Assembly (NCBI GenBank): GCA_006386115.1
Contig: VFIW01000057.1
Location: 186,001 to 250,000 of the forward strand
Length of the DNA stretch: 64,000 bases
Direction: 5' to 3'
DNA from: Globisporangium splendens
Lineage: Eukaryota > Oomycota > Peronosporomycetes > Pythiales > Pythiaceae
The position numbers were made by a program, and so were the translations under genes. The notes beneath the pieces are model-generated. The model ran no database searches. It saw only the letters and a list, made by a program, of their open reading frames with translations, and was not told where the DNA came from. Below, one piece after another: positions 10,897 through 21,570 of this stretch (positions are counted from its first letter, which is position 1; every line of letters starts with the position of its first letter).

Positions 10897-11460
10897 TTAA
10901 GTCCTACTCGATTCGATCTTCTTGATGAGCTTGGCTGGATTGCCTGCGTAAAAGCACATGGGCGGCACGTCCTTGGTCACGACGGCGCCGGCGCCGATCA
11001 CCGAGCCATTTCCAATCGTCACGCCTGGACAGATGATCGCACCGCCGCCGATCCACACGTCGTCGCCAACCGTAATCGGTTTGCCGTACTCGAGGCCGCT
11101 GCGGCGGGTTTCGACATCCAACGGATGCGTCGCGGTGTAGATCTGGACACCGGGACCCAGGAGCGTGCGCGCACCGACGCGGATCTCGCACACGTCGAGC
11201 AGCACGCAGTTGAAGTTCATGAACACGCCATCGCCCAGATGGATGTTGGAGCCGTAGTCGCAGCGGAACGGCTCCATGATGACGACGTCCTCACCCATGG
11301 TCCCTAAGAGCTCTTTGAGCACAGCCTTGGCGTCCGCGTCGTACACGACGCAGCTGTTGAACTTCTTGACGAGCCGGCGGGTGCGCGTGAGCTCCTCGAT
11401 GAGCGCCGCGTCCACGCGGTAGAGCTCTCCGCGCAGCATCTTTTCCTTCTCGGTCGCCAT
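10897..11460 (-). CDS. Hexapeptide-repeat sugar O-acetyltransferase (Maa/LacA/NodL family)
   Basis: Predicted left-handed beta-helix acetyltransferase of 187 residues that would use acetyl-CoA to acetylate a sugar hydroxyl. The N-terminal Maa-type segment (EKMLRGELYRVDAAL) is followed by hexapeptide repeats (GDGVFMNFNC, GPGVQIYTATHP, GDDVWIGGGAIICPGV, GNGSVIGAGAVV) and ends with the trimer signature AGNPAKLIKKI. The ATHP histidine is at the position of the catalytic His in this family. Single exon and full length. The family is mainly bacterial and fungal, so horizontal origin is possible but untested. The substrate cannot be told from sequence. Confidence 0.9.
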   Translation of the reverse strand: MATEKEKMLRGELYRVDAALIEELTRTRRLVKKFNSCVVYDADAKAVLKELLGTMGEDVVIMEPFRCDYGSNIHLGDGVFMNFNCVLLDVCEIRVGARTLLGPGVQIYTATHPLDVETRRSGLEYGKPITVGDDVWIGGGAIICPGVTIGNGSVIGAGAVVTKDVPPMCFYAGNPAKLIKKIESSRT

Positions 11461-12321
11461 GCTGTCGTAAATGGCTTGACGTAAGGGTCTTGTGAGCGCG
11501 ACTGAGAAAATGGGAGAATGATCGTCACTTGGTTTGTCTTTTTAACTGCTGACACACCGAAGTGCAACGTTGAAGAAGGTGCAGAAGAAGTCAGTGAGGG
11601 AGCGGCGTGATTGCGCATGGAAGCGACCGCTTTAATTGCCCTAGACGAATCATGCCGTGATTTTGCATGTGATCCGCATTCATGGTCTCAGTTATACAAA
11701 CCGATCGCCTCTTGATCGCATTCTAACCGCCGCACTTCTGTCGAAGCTGCTGTATCAAAATGAGAGGTAAAAAGGGATTCTACTCAAGGGAGGTAATTTC
11801 TGTATTTTAGCTTATATAGAAAGGCTTGTATATTAACGAATTAGTATAATAAAGAGGGAGACGCAGCAGCTGCAATCACGTGGCTGCTGCCTCCGAACTC
11901 CTGCTCGGCTGGAGAGGGGATCTCTTTTCGATACCACGCGAAACCCCAGCCGAGCGCCAACGATCACCTGCCGCAAGTTTGCCTTCCTCGCGTCAGAGCG
12001 CCCTTTCGATTCAGCCGCCAAGCAGCCACTACCAAATTTGATGCATTGGTGAAGTTGCAGGCGACAGTTGATGCTTCGTGCACGCGCGTCGAGACAAACC
12101 GCTTCCAACTGCTATATTCGGCGAGAGTCGGAGAACTGAGGGCTTCGAGTGACCCTGGTCATTGGATGCCGCGATGCCCCAAGCCACCTCGTCGTTGCCA
12201 GTTCTGGTGTAAAAGATTGGAAACAGAATTGAAACTATAAGTTTGAACGAAATCGGCTATTTACTACAATTGTCTAACTTACGCCTCAGCACATTATTCT
12301 CCACGGAAGACACGTCCCTAT
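11461..12321. other. Intergenic region, nothing recognised
   Basis: AT-rich 860 bp between the acetyltransferase start and the end of the multicopper oxidase gene. Short open frames on both strands have no family resemblance. No repeat or RNA gene was recognised. Confidence 0.4.
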
Positions 12322-14329
12322 TTACCTGGTGTCTTTGGGTGGCAGCACTTCCACGAGCTGCGCCATTCCGCCATCCGAGTGGGAGGCGACGTGGCAATGG
12401 GTCAAGATGCGACCGATCATGTGGTCTTGCGGCGTGAAGCGGATCTGGACCTGCGTCTTAAATAGTGGAATCGTGTCGCGCCACTCGCCAACCCCGAACA
12501 AGATGTTGTCCGGATCAGCGGCCGCATCTCGACTCGTGATCTGGAAATGCGACGCGTGCATGTGGAACGGGTGGTTCATCGTGTGGCACGCGTGTTTCAC
12601 GTCCTTCATCTTGTCATTCTGGTCCACCGACTGCGCGTGAAGCAAGTGGTTCTCGGTAGAAAAGTTGATGTTGTCGCGACGCTCCATTTCCTCCACTGGG
12701 GTCTCGTCGCAGTGGTGGTTCCCATAGTTTTTCACCGAGAGCTCCCACTCCTGCGGCTCGTCCACGCGCATCGAGTAGTTCACAAAGTGGTGCTCGAACT
12801 TTTGCTTGTTCACGCCGTAGGTCATCGCGTTCTTCTCGTCCATCCACACCGAGAACTCGTAGTCGTACTTGTTCGCTGACGGAATCGCTGACGACTTCTC
12901 GACGATGCTGTTCTGCATATATGTAGGAAGCTTTGGCAATGCGCTCGGCATCGCCATCTCGACTCGCTCATCGCCAATGACACGCAGGGACACGACTTTT
13001 TGCGACGGCACTCGGTGCTGGTTGACTCTTCCCAGCAAGTGGTTTCTCTTCGGACTCGACTCGGTCTCCATGAAAAATGTGCCAGGGTTCTTGCACATGA
13101 CTGCAAGATCCGCTCGTCCACCTGGCGGAATCACGACCACGTCACGTTTAACAGGAGCCTCCCAGTAAATCCCGTCCATCGCCAGCACATACACCTCGCA
13201 GTCCGGCGCGATCAACTCGGCCACATTGTTGGCAATCGCATTGAGGTATCGAAGGCGCTTGAACTCACCGGGTTTCATGTGCACTTCGGGAAGGTACTGG
13301 CCGTTCACATACGCATGCAGAAGCGAGGTATCATTGAGCGGCGAGTTCCTGTCGACACGCAAGTCCACAGGGAACGGCTCCTGCTCTTCTGCATCTTCTT
13401 CTTCGCTGTCCATATCCATATCAGACATATCCGACATGTCCATACCACCCATCGCAGTGGAGCTGTTGCTGTCGTAGTCGTTCTTGAGCGCATTCACGAT
13501 GCAGTCGTACGTCGTGTGGCAGTTTTCCACGCAGATCGCCTGCAGAATCAGCACGAGGTCGTCCATTTTCGAGATCTCTTCCGGAAAATCACCGGGGCGA
13601 TCGACCACAATGAGCGCACCTGCCATGAGCCCAGACAGCTGCGTGTTGACGATGCCATGCGAGTGCGGATGGTACCAGAAGGTTCCAGACGGGTGGTCCG
13701 GTCGAATCTGATAGTCGTATACCCGTGCAGCGCCAGGAAGGATGTTCGCCAGAACGTTGTCAGCGTGGCCTTTCGGAGATACGTGCTAATGTGTCATAAT
13801 ACAAGAAAGCAACAGTTTAACGTATGAGTGTCAACGTGAAATGCATGTAGCAAAAGAGACTAAACCAACGCACCAGACCGTGGAGATGCACATTCGTCAT
13901 GTTCGCATCGCCATCGCCGAGTTCGTTCGTGATGCGCAGCACTAATCTGTCCCCTGGGCACACTTTGATCGTCGGCGCCGGCACTTTGCCGTTGTACGTG
14001 CGCGTGTTGAAGCCCACGTAGCGGCTCTCGAAGCGGTCCATCTGCACCGTCAGGTTAACCTGGAGCTCGCTCGGCTCGTTCTCAAACGCGAGCGGCCGCG
14101 TGCGCGTCGTGCGGTTCGTGTCTGTGTCATTCGCCCGGGCCGACTGAAAGTACGCGGCCATGTCGTTCCATCTCTTCACGCACGGCGACTCGATCACCTC
14201 GGGCTGCTGCAGCGGCAGGTAGTCGTCGTGCGCAGACGCGCACATCCACGCCAACGCGATCCACAGGAACACGACGCACCGCATATTGGCTCGTGAGGTG
14301 GCAATGGAGGCCATAGCGAAGTGAAACAC
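12322..14329 (-). CDS. Secreted laccase-like multicopper oxidase (two exons)
   Basis: Predicted extracellular multicopper oxidase that oxidises phenolic or metal substrates and reduces oxygen to water. Exon 1 is 13874-14329 and exon 2 is 12322-13785. The 88-nt intron has a GTGCGT donor and a TTAG acceptor and joins two in-frame halves. The product is about 639 residues. An N-terminal signal peptide is visible (CVVFLWIALAWMCASA). Copper motifs are all present: HLHG at the end of exon 1, WYHPHSHG, HPFHMHASHF and HCHVASHSDGGM. An unusual Met/Asp/Glu-rich insert (MGGMDMSDMSDMDMDSEEE) lies at about residues 262-285. Several NxT/NxS sites agree with secretion. An internal start at the ATG 15 codons later is also possible. 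The family is certain; the substrate is unknown. Confidence 0.9.
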
Positions 14330-15843
14330 TGGTCGCTGCCGAGATGCCAGTCAGAGCGGCAGGAGCGACCGGAAAGGAGCAGCGATCGGGATGGAAAGCA
14401 TCACCCATTTGGGAATTTGCGGCAGCGCCATCTGGCTGTTGCGTTCTATTGCATGGCGCAAAGACATGCTGTGTGGTGCATCGAAATTTCGACCATTTCG
14501 ACCAATGGAAGAGACTAAACATCGATTTTGACCAATCAGGTGACTAATATCAGAGCGGAAGGACACACCACAATCGGACGAAAACGAAACAGCTGGTGTT
14601 CAGCTACGGTTGTGTCGCTTAGGACAACGGGAGTTCAGCATCGTTGTGCCTTCCTTGTCTTCTTGGTGACGACCACGCCGAGGTGTGTGTGCCTTGCAGC
14701 GACTAACCCAAGGCGACTTCAATGTGATCAGCGAGCGCGCGAATGACACAAAGTTCAATTCACTCGTGCGTCGGTTTGTGCCGGTCGCAGAGCAGTCGAG
14801 CACTCTCGGCTGCACATGCGTAGGTGCAAACAACTTTTAAGGCAATATCCACTGTCTCTTTGTGGCAACAATGCGTGGCAGATCGCGCTTCACGTCCATC
14901 GCTTCGTTCGTGCCTGCCGAATGCAAGATGGACAGAGCATACCCATGATACGGCACGTGCGGAAATGCAGCGCTGGGCTAACACAGAAACCTACAGTATT
15001 GCTACCTGAAGGCTTTCATTCGTGCACTGTTGCAGTGAGCAAGCAAGCAAGCAAGCGAGTGAGTGAGTGAGTGAGGGTGCATTGAGAGTGTGGGTCTCCA
15101 TGTTTCCCTTGGCGAAGAGCCAGTGCGGCAACATCCTCACTCCGAATCCGCTGCACAGTGCAAAATGGAAATGGCGGACGCCATTTCAGTGGAAAGCAAG
15201 CACTCAGCAAAAAAAAGGAGTATGTGCTGCGTGAAATCTTGACCTCGTACGGTGCAATTTCTCCATTCGCGTTTGCTGGCGAGCGAGTACTGGAAGATGA
15301 TGCTTCCACATTTTGCATGGGCTTTTTATGATGTCGATAAACAAATCAACAACCCTTCCTGAGAACGGACTCGTGATGAATACTGTAGCAGGACAACGCT
15401 GCATGCCACAGCACAGATTGACCTTTTGCAGAGCGCACTGAACCCTCCGTTTCTTTCCATGTGGCGTTCTGGACTCCTACTCGATAAAGTGGATGGATGG
15501 ATGGCCGCGTTTGAGCTTCCATTTCACGGTTCGCACTGTCCCCAGTGTTCAGTGCAGAACGCGAGGCAGGTTAAAACCTCACTCGCCACGAAAGAAGGAA
15601 GGAATGAACCCACCGGAGCCATACTTTCTCCCAAAGTAAACCTCTGATACGTGAAAAAAAACCTTGCTTTCTCGCCCTCAGGGTTTAGTCCCAGCTGGTA
15701 GACAAAATCAAGCGAACAAACGCACGAAAACCTGTGCGGCAATAGGCGGCATCAACACTCTTTCTTTCTTCGCTTCTTCCGCCCTGTTAGGAGATTGGAA
15801 TAGAGGCAAAAAATCGAACGCGTTCATCTGCGGGACGTCCAGG
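14330..15843. other. Long intergenic region, no gene recognised
   Basis: The 1.5 kb between the divergently placed multicopper oxidase and C2-DUSP genes contains only short, unrelated open frames. It includes tetranucleotide repeats (listed separately) and T- or A-rich runs near 15653-15660. The promoter of the multicopper oxidase should lie in its left part. Confidence 0.4.
15041..15075. repeat. Tandem tetranucleotide repeats (AAGC)n then (GAGT)n
   Basis: Four AAGC units run directly into about five GAGT units. This is a simple microsatellite with no evident function. Confidence 0.85.
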
Positions 15844-15860
15844 CGCTCATTTCCCCATTG
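15844..15860 (+). promoter_or_regulatory. Oomycete-type initiator of the C2-DUSP gene
   Basis: The sequence GCGCTCATTTCCCCATTG matches the published oomycete core promoter consensus (GCTCATT-YY-N-CAW-T) in nearly every position. It lies about 60 bases upstream of the ATG at 15909, in keeping with the short 5' UTRs of oomycetes. It supports both the start choice and the organism assignment. Confidence 0.6.
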
Positions 15861-15908
15861 ACGCTTTCTCTCTGTATCCACGCGCACGTAACGACAGCCA
15901 CACGCGCC

Positions 15909-17305
15909 ATGAGCAAAGGTTACGCGGCAAGTGAGCGCGACCGCGATCGCTTCGGCGCAGTGCCGCTTTCACCGCGACACAACGACCCGCTGCTCGTCCC
16001 CGGCTCGGCGTCGCTGGACGCCATGGCGGCCGGGTGCATGGCGATCTCTCTGCGCGTCGTGGCCGCGACGTCTCTGCGCGCCATGAAGAAAGGGCTCACG
16101 AGCAACCCGTACTGCGAGATCTCGCTCGTGCACCACGACGGCTCGTCCCAGCGCCGCGAACACAATGCGTGGCACATGGGTCAGGACTTGACGATCGACC
16201 AGAAAATCAGCGGCTCGCAGTCGAGCCAACCGGGGCTGTCCCGCGAGATGGCGCAGACGACGACGCGCTCGAAACCGTTCCGCACGAGCATCGTCAAGAG
16301 CTCGCTGAACCCGATTTGGGACTTTGACGTCGATTTTGGCGACGTCGACACCGAGACCGTCGTCGGCGTCGTGTTCACGGTCAAGCACGGCGAGAAATTC
16401 GGGATGGTCAAGAAGGATATCGGCGAGCTGTTCCTGTCGCTTCGCGAAATCATGGACCTCAAGATGGTGCGTCCTTTATGACAACAACTGTGGATGTTGT
16501 ACAGCTTCTTCTTTTTTCTTTTTGCTAACCTGTTGTTTGTTGTGCTTGTCTTGATTACAGCAACCCCCACATGAGCAAAGCTTCCATCTTCAACCGACGG
16601 AAGAGATCCTGCTCCGAGAAGCCCAAGAAGGGCCGAGCAGCCGCAAGTACGGCAAGTTGGTGGTGCGAGTGAATACCTACGGAGTCACGCGGGCAGACGC
16701 TCCGGCGTCCGGATCCGCCAATTACACGACCATCACAGAGCTGCGGCCGTCGGATATGTCGGAAGCCGGCTTCGCCCACGAAGATGATTTCAGCAAAAGC
16801 GACAGAAAGATGCAGCTTCATGACATCAAAGCAGAAGTTCGCAAACTCAAGGCACTCCATCAGACGCGACCGAATCCAGGCGAGACGTGGTATGCGATCA
16901 GTGCGAAATGGATCCAGGGCTGGCTGGTAAGAACAACATCACATGGTTTACAGCAAACGAATATGGAACTAATGTGTTTGTGGCTTTTTGTGCTTGTAGC
17001 TGTTCGCATCCAAGTATAAAGGCGACGAGAAATACAACCCAGGCTCGATTGATAATATGTGCTTGGTCTCTGACAATCTCCTGAACGGCACGTTCCAGAT
17101 CCGCACCGACCTGTCGATTAAAAAGGATTTCCGCATGATCAACCGCGCGAGTTGGGATTTCTATCAGGAAAAGTATGAAGGAGGGCCAGCGATCGAAGTT
17201 CGGATCCCTCCAGACTGTGAGAACACTTCCGTGTGGATTTACGACATCAAGCTGCACGAGGTCGGACGAGTCGGGACCAACTACGTCGGGTCCGATTCGG
17301 ACTAG
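15909..17305 (+). CDS. C2 domain plus DUSP domain protein (three exons)
   Basis: Predicted cytosolic protein of 409 residues. Exons are 15909-16466, 16561-16926 and 17000-17305, with GTGCGT...TTACAG and GTAAGA...TTGTAG introns that keep the frame. The N-terminal half looks like a C2 domain (SLRAMKKGLTSNPYCEISLV ... SLNPIWDFDVDFGDVDTETV), which usually binds phospholipid or protein. The C-terminal part resembles a DUSP domain, usually found in ubiquitin-specific proteases: WYAISAKWIQGW, then after the second intron NPGSIDNMCLVSD and FRMINRASWDFYQEKYEGGPAIEV. No protease domain follows, so it may be a membrane-recruited adaptor in ubiquitin pathways. The C2 call is firm and the DUSP call good. 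It converges on the BSD-domain gene, with 95 bp between stop codons. Confidence 0.8.
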
Positions 17306-17400
17306 TGTGAGTGCAACAATTTCGTCATGCACAGCGCATTCGGTGGTTTATTTAATAACATGAGATATACAAAAAGAGTGCTACCCACAATTTATCTTGT

Positions 17401-18659
17401 TTACGGGGTTTGATCTGCTGCTGGTGGCGCCTTTCGATGGTACTCCATTGCATGGGACGGCCGACGCTTTATCAGTTCGCGCTCGATTTCGCCGTCCAGG
17501 TCCAAATCCAGCTCTCCTAACTCTACCTCAATGGACTGCGCTCGCACACGAGCATCAGTCGAGTCGCTCGGTCTCCGCGGCTGGAGCAGGTTTCGTCGAA
17601 GCCGCTCCCAACTCTCCGAGGACGAGCGCTTTTTCTTCATAAGCACATCGCGCTTGAACTTCTGGAACGACGCCACGGCGGCCGTGGAAGACAGCACGAC
17701 CTCCGGCAAGTACGGCGGGAGACCCTCCTCCACCACGATCGCGTTGCAGCGCAGGAAAAAGTTGCGCCAAAAGTTCTCCTCTGTCATGATGAACGTCGGC
17801 GACTCGACGATGCTCGTGTACTTTTCGCGCAGGTTCGGGTCGCTGTGCAGCAGGCGCTTGGCGACATCCTTGTATTTCTGTGGTTTCAACACAAATGACG
17901 TCAGTGCGGAATATGCGGATGCGGCAGAAATAGAAAAGTGGCGAGTACTTGATGCAACGCACCATATACTGAAACGAGTAGTCATCTTCGCCCTCCGCGT
18001 CTTCCACGAACGTGCGCCGATACACAGAGAGCGCGAGAATCTTCTCCTTCACGACTGCGCTTTCCAAGATCTCTCCGGTTTCATCGCGCAGCTCCCAGGG
18101 TAGCACGACGGGGAAGTCGTCGCTTTGGAGTCTCGAGCGCCGCGGCCACAATGACGACTCGTCGGACGATCCCAATCTGGAGCGCTGCGATTCCACTCTG
18201 GAGCGCTGCGGCAGTGAAGCCTCGTCAGCAGTTGAAGGTCGCTCTTCGATTTCATCGGACGTCTCGTCGTTTGTCGACGATGAAATGGACGTCTTCGCCT
18301 CGGTTTTCCGCTGTAGGGACTATGGGTTTCATATTGTTTCACCATTGTTTAGAACCAACCACACGTTTGTATGAAGATCCACATCGAGTGTCGTTGTACA
18401 AGCAGGCACGAACCTCTAGCGCAAGGAACTTTGGACGCTGCAGCACCACGGACGAGAGACTCCCTCTCGCCTGCGTCGCCAAGTTCGCGAAGGCCGCAAA
18501 AGCCTTGGAGCCTGTGAGTACCACCAGACGCACATGGCCAACGGAAGGGGAAAAAAAAAAAAAGAGCTGTTTATGCTGTGTTAACAAGGTACTGAAAATA
18601 CTGGACATGCACGCACTGGAGCTGTTTCTCAGCGCAGATGCTTGCTCGTCGGTCGCCAT
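17401..18659 (-). CDS. BSD-domain protein (four exons)
   Basis: Predicted 329-residue protein with a BSD domain, a short three-helix domain with conserved Phe-Trp found in TFIIH p62, synapse-associated and BSDC1-type proteins. Exons: 18593-18659, 18414-18511, 17963-18310 and 17401-17877; each junction is a GT-AG pair that restores frame. Exon 2 has a helical segment (SKAFAAFANLATQARGSL) like that preceding BSD domains in BSDC1 relatives. Exon 3 has a Ser-rich acidic stretch, then DFPVVLPWEL. Exon 4 carries the BSD core (ESPTFIMTEENFWRNFFLRC) and a basic tail. Role unknown; membrane-traffic and transcription functions are both known in the family. It is divergent from the membrane-protein gene at 19356. 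Confidence 0.75.
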
Positions 18660-19249
18660 TTAGCTGCTCAACAGGGTCGTCCGAGAGAGAACGAACGCTC
18701 GCGTCGGATGCCTAGTGGGGTGAGCGTGCGCGACACTTTTTCGTGTGGAGACTGATTTCCGCTCTCGTGACAAAGGTCGAACGTGCGTGACAGTCCGGTA
18801 GTCAGGGCGAGTATCAGTGCCTCTTCTGGGATGTCTCTGATTCCGTCTTATTCAGTCCCTCAGACCGTTCGTTTGAATCAGTCCTGAGGTAAACAGAGCA
18901 GGCACGTTATTTCCGAACCCCATAAATAGACAGAGTCCCGTAAGTAAAGTGTGCGAGTGCATCTTCGCGGGGTGATGAGCAGCATTGCTCTTGGGCATAC
19001 ATACCACTGATTTGCTGTGCAGTGTTGGTCTTCGCCGTTTTGACTCGATACAAAATAACCAGCAAATTTTAACTTTGCCTTTGTTTTGTACCCTTCGGTG
19101 ACGGGGTTCGGGGACCACACTACTTTGTAGAATGTGGCTGACAAGCGGCGCTTGAGTGTCTGCACCTGCCAGCATACAAACTCCAAGTCTTTTTGCTTGT
19201 TGTTCTCTTTCTGCTGTCCCTTGAAGCTTGCACCTCCTCCGATGGTCTG

Positions 19250-19287
<38 letters not shown>

Positions 19288-19355
19288 ACTCCCACTGCTG
19301 GGTTGACGCCACCCATTGGACCTGGTACTTTCGAATAAGTCGCCCACAAGAGAAC
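18660..19355. other. Divergent promoter region between BSD gene and membrane-protein gene 1
   Basis: About 700 bp without a supported gene, probably holding promoters for both neighbours. The pyrimidine repeat at 19252-19283 is listed separately. Confidence 0.4.
19252..19283 (+). repeat. (CT)n dinucleotide tract upstream of membrane-protein gene 1
   Basis: About 16 uninterrupted CT units end 73 bases before the ATG at 19356. GA/CT tracts near start sites can act as core promoter elements, but here this is only positional. Confidence 0.8.
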
Positions 19356-20620
19356 ATGCTGCGTCTCGCCTCCATCGCGTTGCTCGCGGTGCAGGCGCTG
19401 AGCGCCGTCCGCGCACTCGGAACAAGTTCGTCACTGAAATGATTTACAGACGCGTGTACACATATGCATTTAGCCTGCAGAGACTGACACGATGATGAAA
19501 CTCTCTTTGGACAGACTACGACCACAACGGCAAGACGACGTACTGCTGGCACATCCCGCAGCCACCAAAGAACACAAAGCTCAATGAGACCGACCGCGTG
19601 GACGGTTTTTCCGGTCCCGAGGGGTGTCCGATGACCATGACGGTCAAGCTGAGCTCGTACCAGGTGCAGCCGTTCGAGACTGTGAACGTGACGTGGACAG
19701 TCTCGGCCGACTTCGCGCAACCCAGCGAAGTCAACATGACAAAAGTCGTCTACGGCCCCGATGCCAAGGGCGTGCCGGCGCAGATCGTGCACTCGAACGT
19801 GCACTCTTGCGTCTTCGGCACGGGCTGTGACCCGTTCAACGATGGCGAGCAGCTGGTCGACAAGACCACGAACAAGATCGCCAACTTCACCGACAACTTC
19901 GTGGCGTTTACTGACGTGCTCAAGTTCTCCAAGACGGGCGACTACTCGATCTTGGCGCACATTATCATGCCGGACTCGAACGCGTCGCAGCGGTTCGACT
20001 TTGCCGTGTACGCGGAGCTGACAGTGCAAGACGCGACAGAAACCCCCGTCGTGGCGACAGAGTTGCCTTCCTCAGAGCCAGTCGTCGTCAACAGAAGCAG
20101 CGGCGGCCTTTCGTCGTCAGCTACCATCGGCATTGTCGTCGGTGGCGTCGTGGTCGTGGTCGCGCTCATCGTGATGGCAATCATCTATCGACGTCGCAGG
20201 GCCAGTAACAACAGGTACTCTCGAGACACGAGCTACATGGCGCCGCCAGCGTACGACGCCAGTTTGCAGCTCCTCGCGGACCCGAAGAACAATCAGGATC
20301 GCAAGCAGTCGGAATGCATGACCGACACGACCACGTCGGCTGGCTTCCAGAGCGCGTACAGTGGCCCGGCTGGCGCGCGACCATCACAGAACCTTGACGG
20401 AACTGGCGGCTCGAACGCTTCCGGCTCTTCGTATACGTCCTACGATGTGATCAACCGGGAATCGCAAATGGATGGGAGCCGTGGAAGCAGCACTGCGCGC
20501 GGACCGAGCGGCGCGTACCGCGACACATCGATGTCGTCGAGCGTCAACCCCCGCGGATCCGCTGGAGCCGTGGCTGCGGCTTCGCGTCCTCGCCGCGTGG
20601 ACAGCGAAGTCGAGCTGTAA
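19356..20620 (+). CDS. Type I membrane protein of unknown function, tandem paralogue 1
   Basis: I do not recognise this family. Exons 19356-19425 and 19515-20620 (89-nt intron, GTTCGT...GGACAG, phase 1) give 391 residues. Visible features: signal peptide (LASIALLAVQALSAVRA); an extracellular domain of about 200 residues starting YDHNGKTTYCW and containing paired cysteines (CVFGTGCDP) and several NxT sites; one transmembrane helix (IGIVVGGVVVVVALIVMAII) followed by the stop-transfer RRRR; and a Ser/Gly-rich cytoplasmic tail of about 140 residues. The next gene repeats this layout with the same intron position and phase, so the two are duplicates. The topology suggests a receptor or adhesion protein, which is inference only. 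Confidence 0.8.
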
Positions 20621-21570
20621 GTTACCAGGTGTTTCTAATCCATGGGCACGCGATGCCATGCTGCTTTTTGTTTTTTCCATTAACGTTAATCTGAGCCACG
20701 CTACTTTATAATCATGCCGGAAGAGAGAAGAAATGGAAACTTTCTTTTTTCGTTGGCAAACGGTGGAAAGTGACGTCATGGCGCTATTGGCATGATGGAT
20801 CGGAGCAGTCGTTGAAGCCGTGACGGCGGCGGACTGACGGATTCTGGAGCGCGATCAGTCTGCAGTTTCCACCTCCTGCTTCTGTTCCTTCCATTGCTGC
20901 CAGGCGCGAGTACTGTGGCGACAGATCGCAGTGCACCTGTCGGACGGTCGTTCATGCCGAGCTGCAATCTGACGACATTTCTGCCCATACATATGTGGGT
21001 TCGAAGCATCGACCGTGCTCATGCGGCCCTAGCCCTATGCTTGTGTTATCGAATATCCTGCGTAACTCGATCGTGATGTAATGGATGTGGGTAGACGGAG
21101 CACCTCTCAGATTGAGTTCTGCACCGATTCTTTTGTTTGTTTTCTTTCCAGACAAGCCCTCGCCCTATTGCATCATCTGTTTTTAGCCAATCATAGGCAG
21201 GAACGAAGATTTAATTCGTGCAGTCAGCGCTCCACGATTGGCTAAAATGCTGTGCAAGTCGGAAACAAAGAACTTTCCCTCCGTGCACCTCGCTGCCGAT
21301 CGGCGTCTGGCTATAATTCCCACGACACACACACACATTTCCATACAGTAGCGAATTACACAACAAGTGGCGCTTTTTCGAATTTCCTCCCCGAGACGCC
21401 TGCCATCTCTCTTTCTTCCACTGTCGACGGAACTCGCAGGTGGTGTGTGTGTGTGTGTGTGTGTGGGAGGAGGACGCGCAGCAACAAGCAGCGCGCGCGC
21501 GGACAGAGTCAAAATAGGAGCAGGAACGCGTCTCCGAGCGCGTCGCCCCGTCGCCGGAAGCAGCAGGAGT
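20621..21570. other. Intergenic region between the tandem membrane-protein genes
   Basis: No gene is supported. The region contains the 3' flank of gene 1, AC repeats near 21325-21340 and a (GT)n run at 21442-21466. The open frame from 21367 crosses the repeat and is unlikely to be used; the better start is the ATG at 21571, which begins a signal-peptide-like sequence. Confidence 0.4.
21442..21466. repeat. (GT)n dinucleotide repeat
   Basis: A run of about 12 GT units in the 5' flank of membrane-protein gene 2. Confidence 0.8.

Noticed and set aside
21367..21570. Upstream N-terminal extension of membrane-protein gene 2
   Set aside because: It crosses a (GT)n repeat and has no conservation with the paralogue; the ATG at 21571 begins a good signal sequence.
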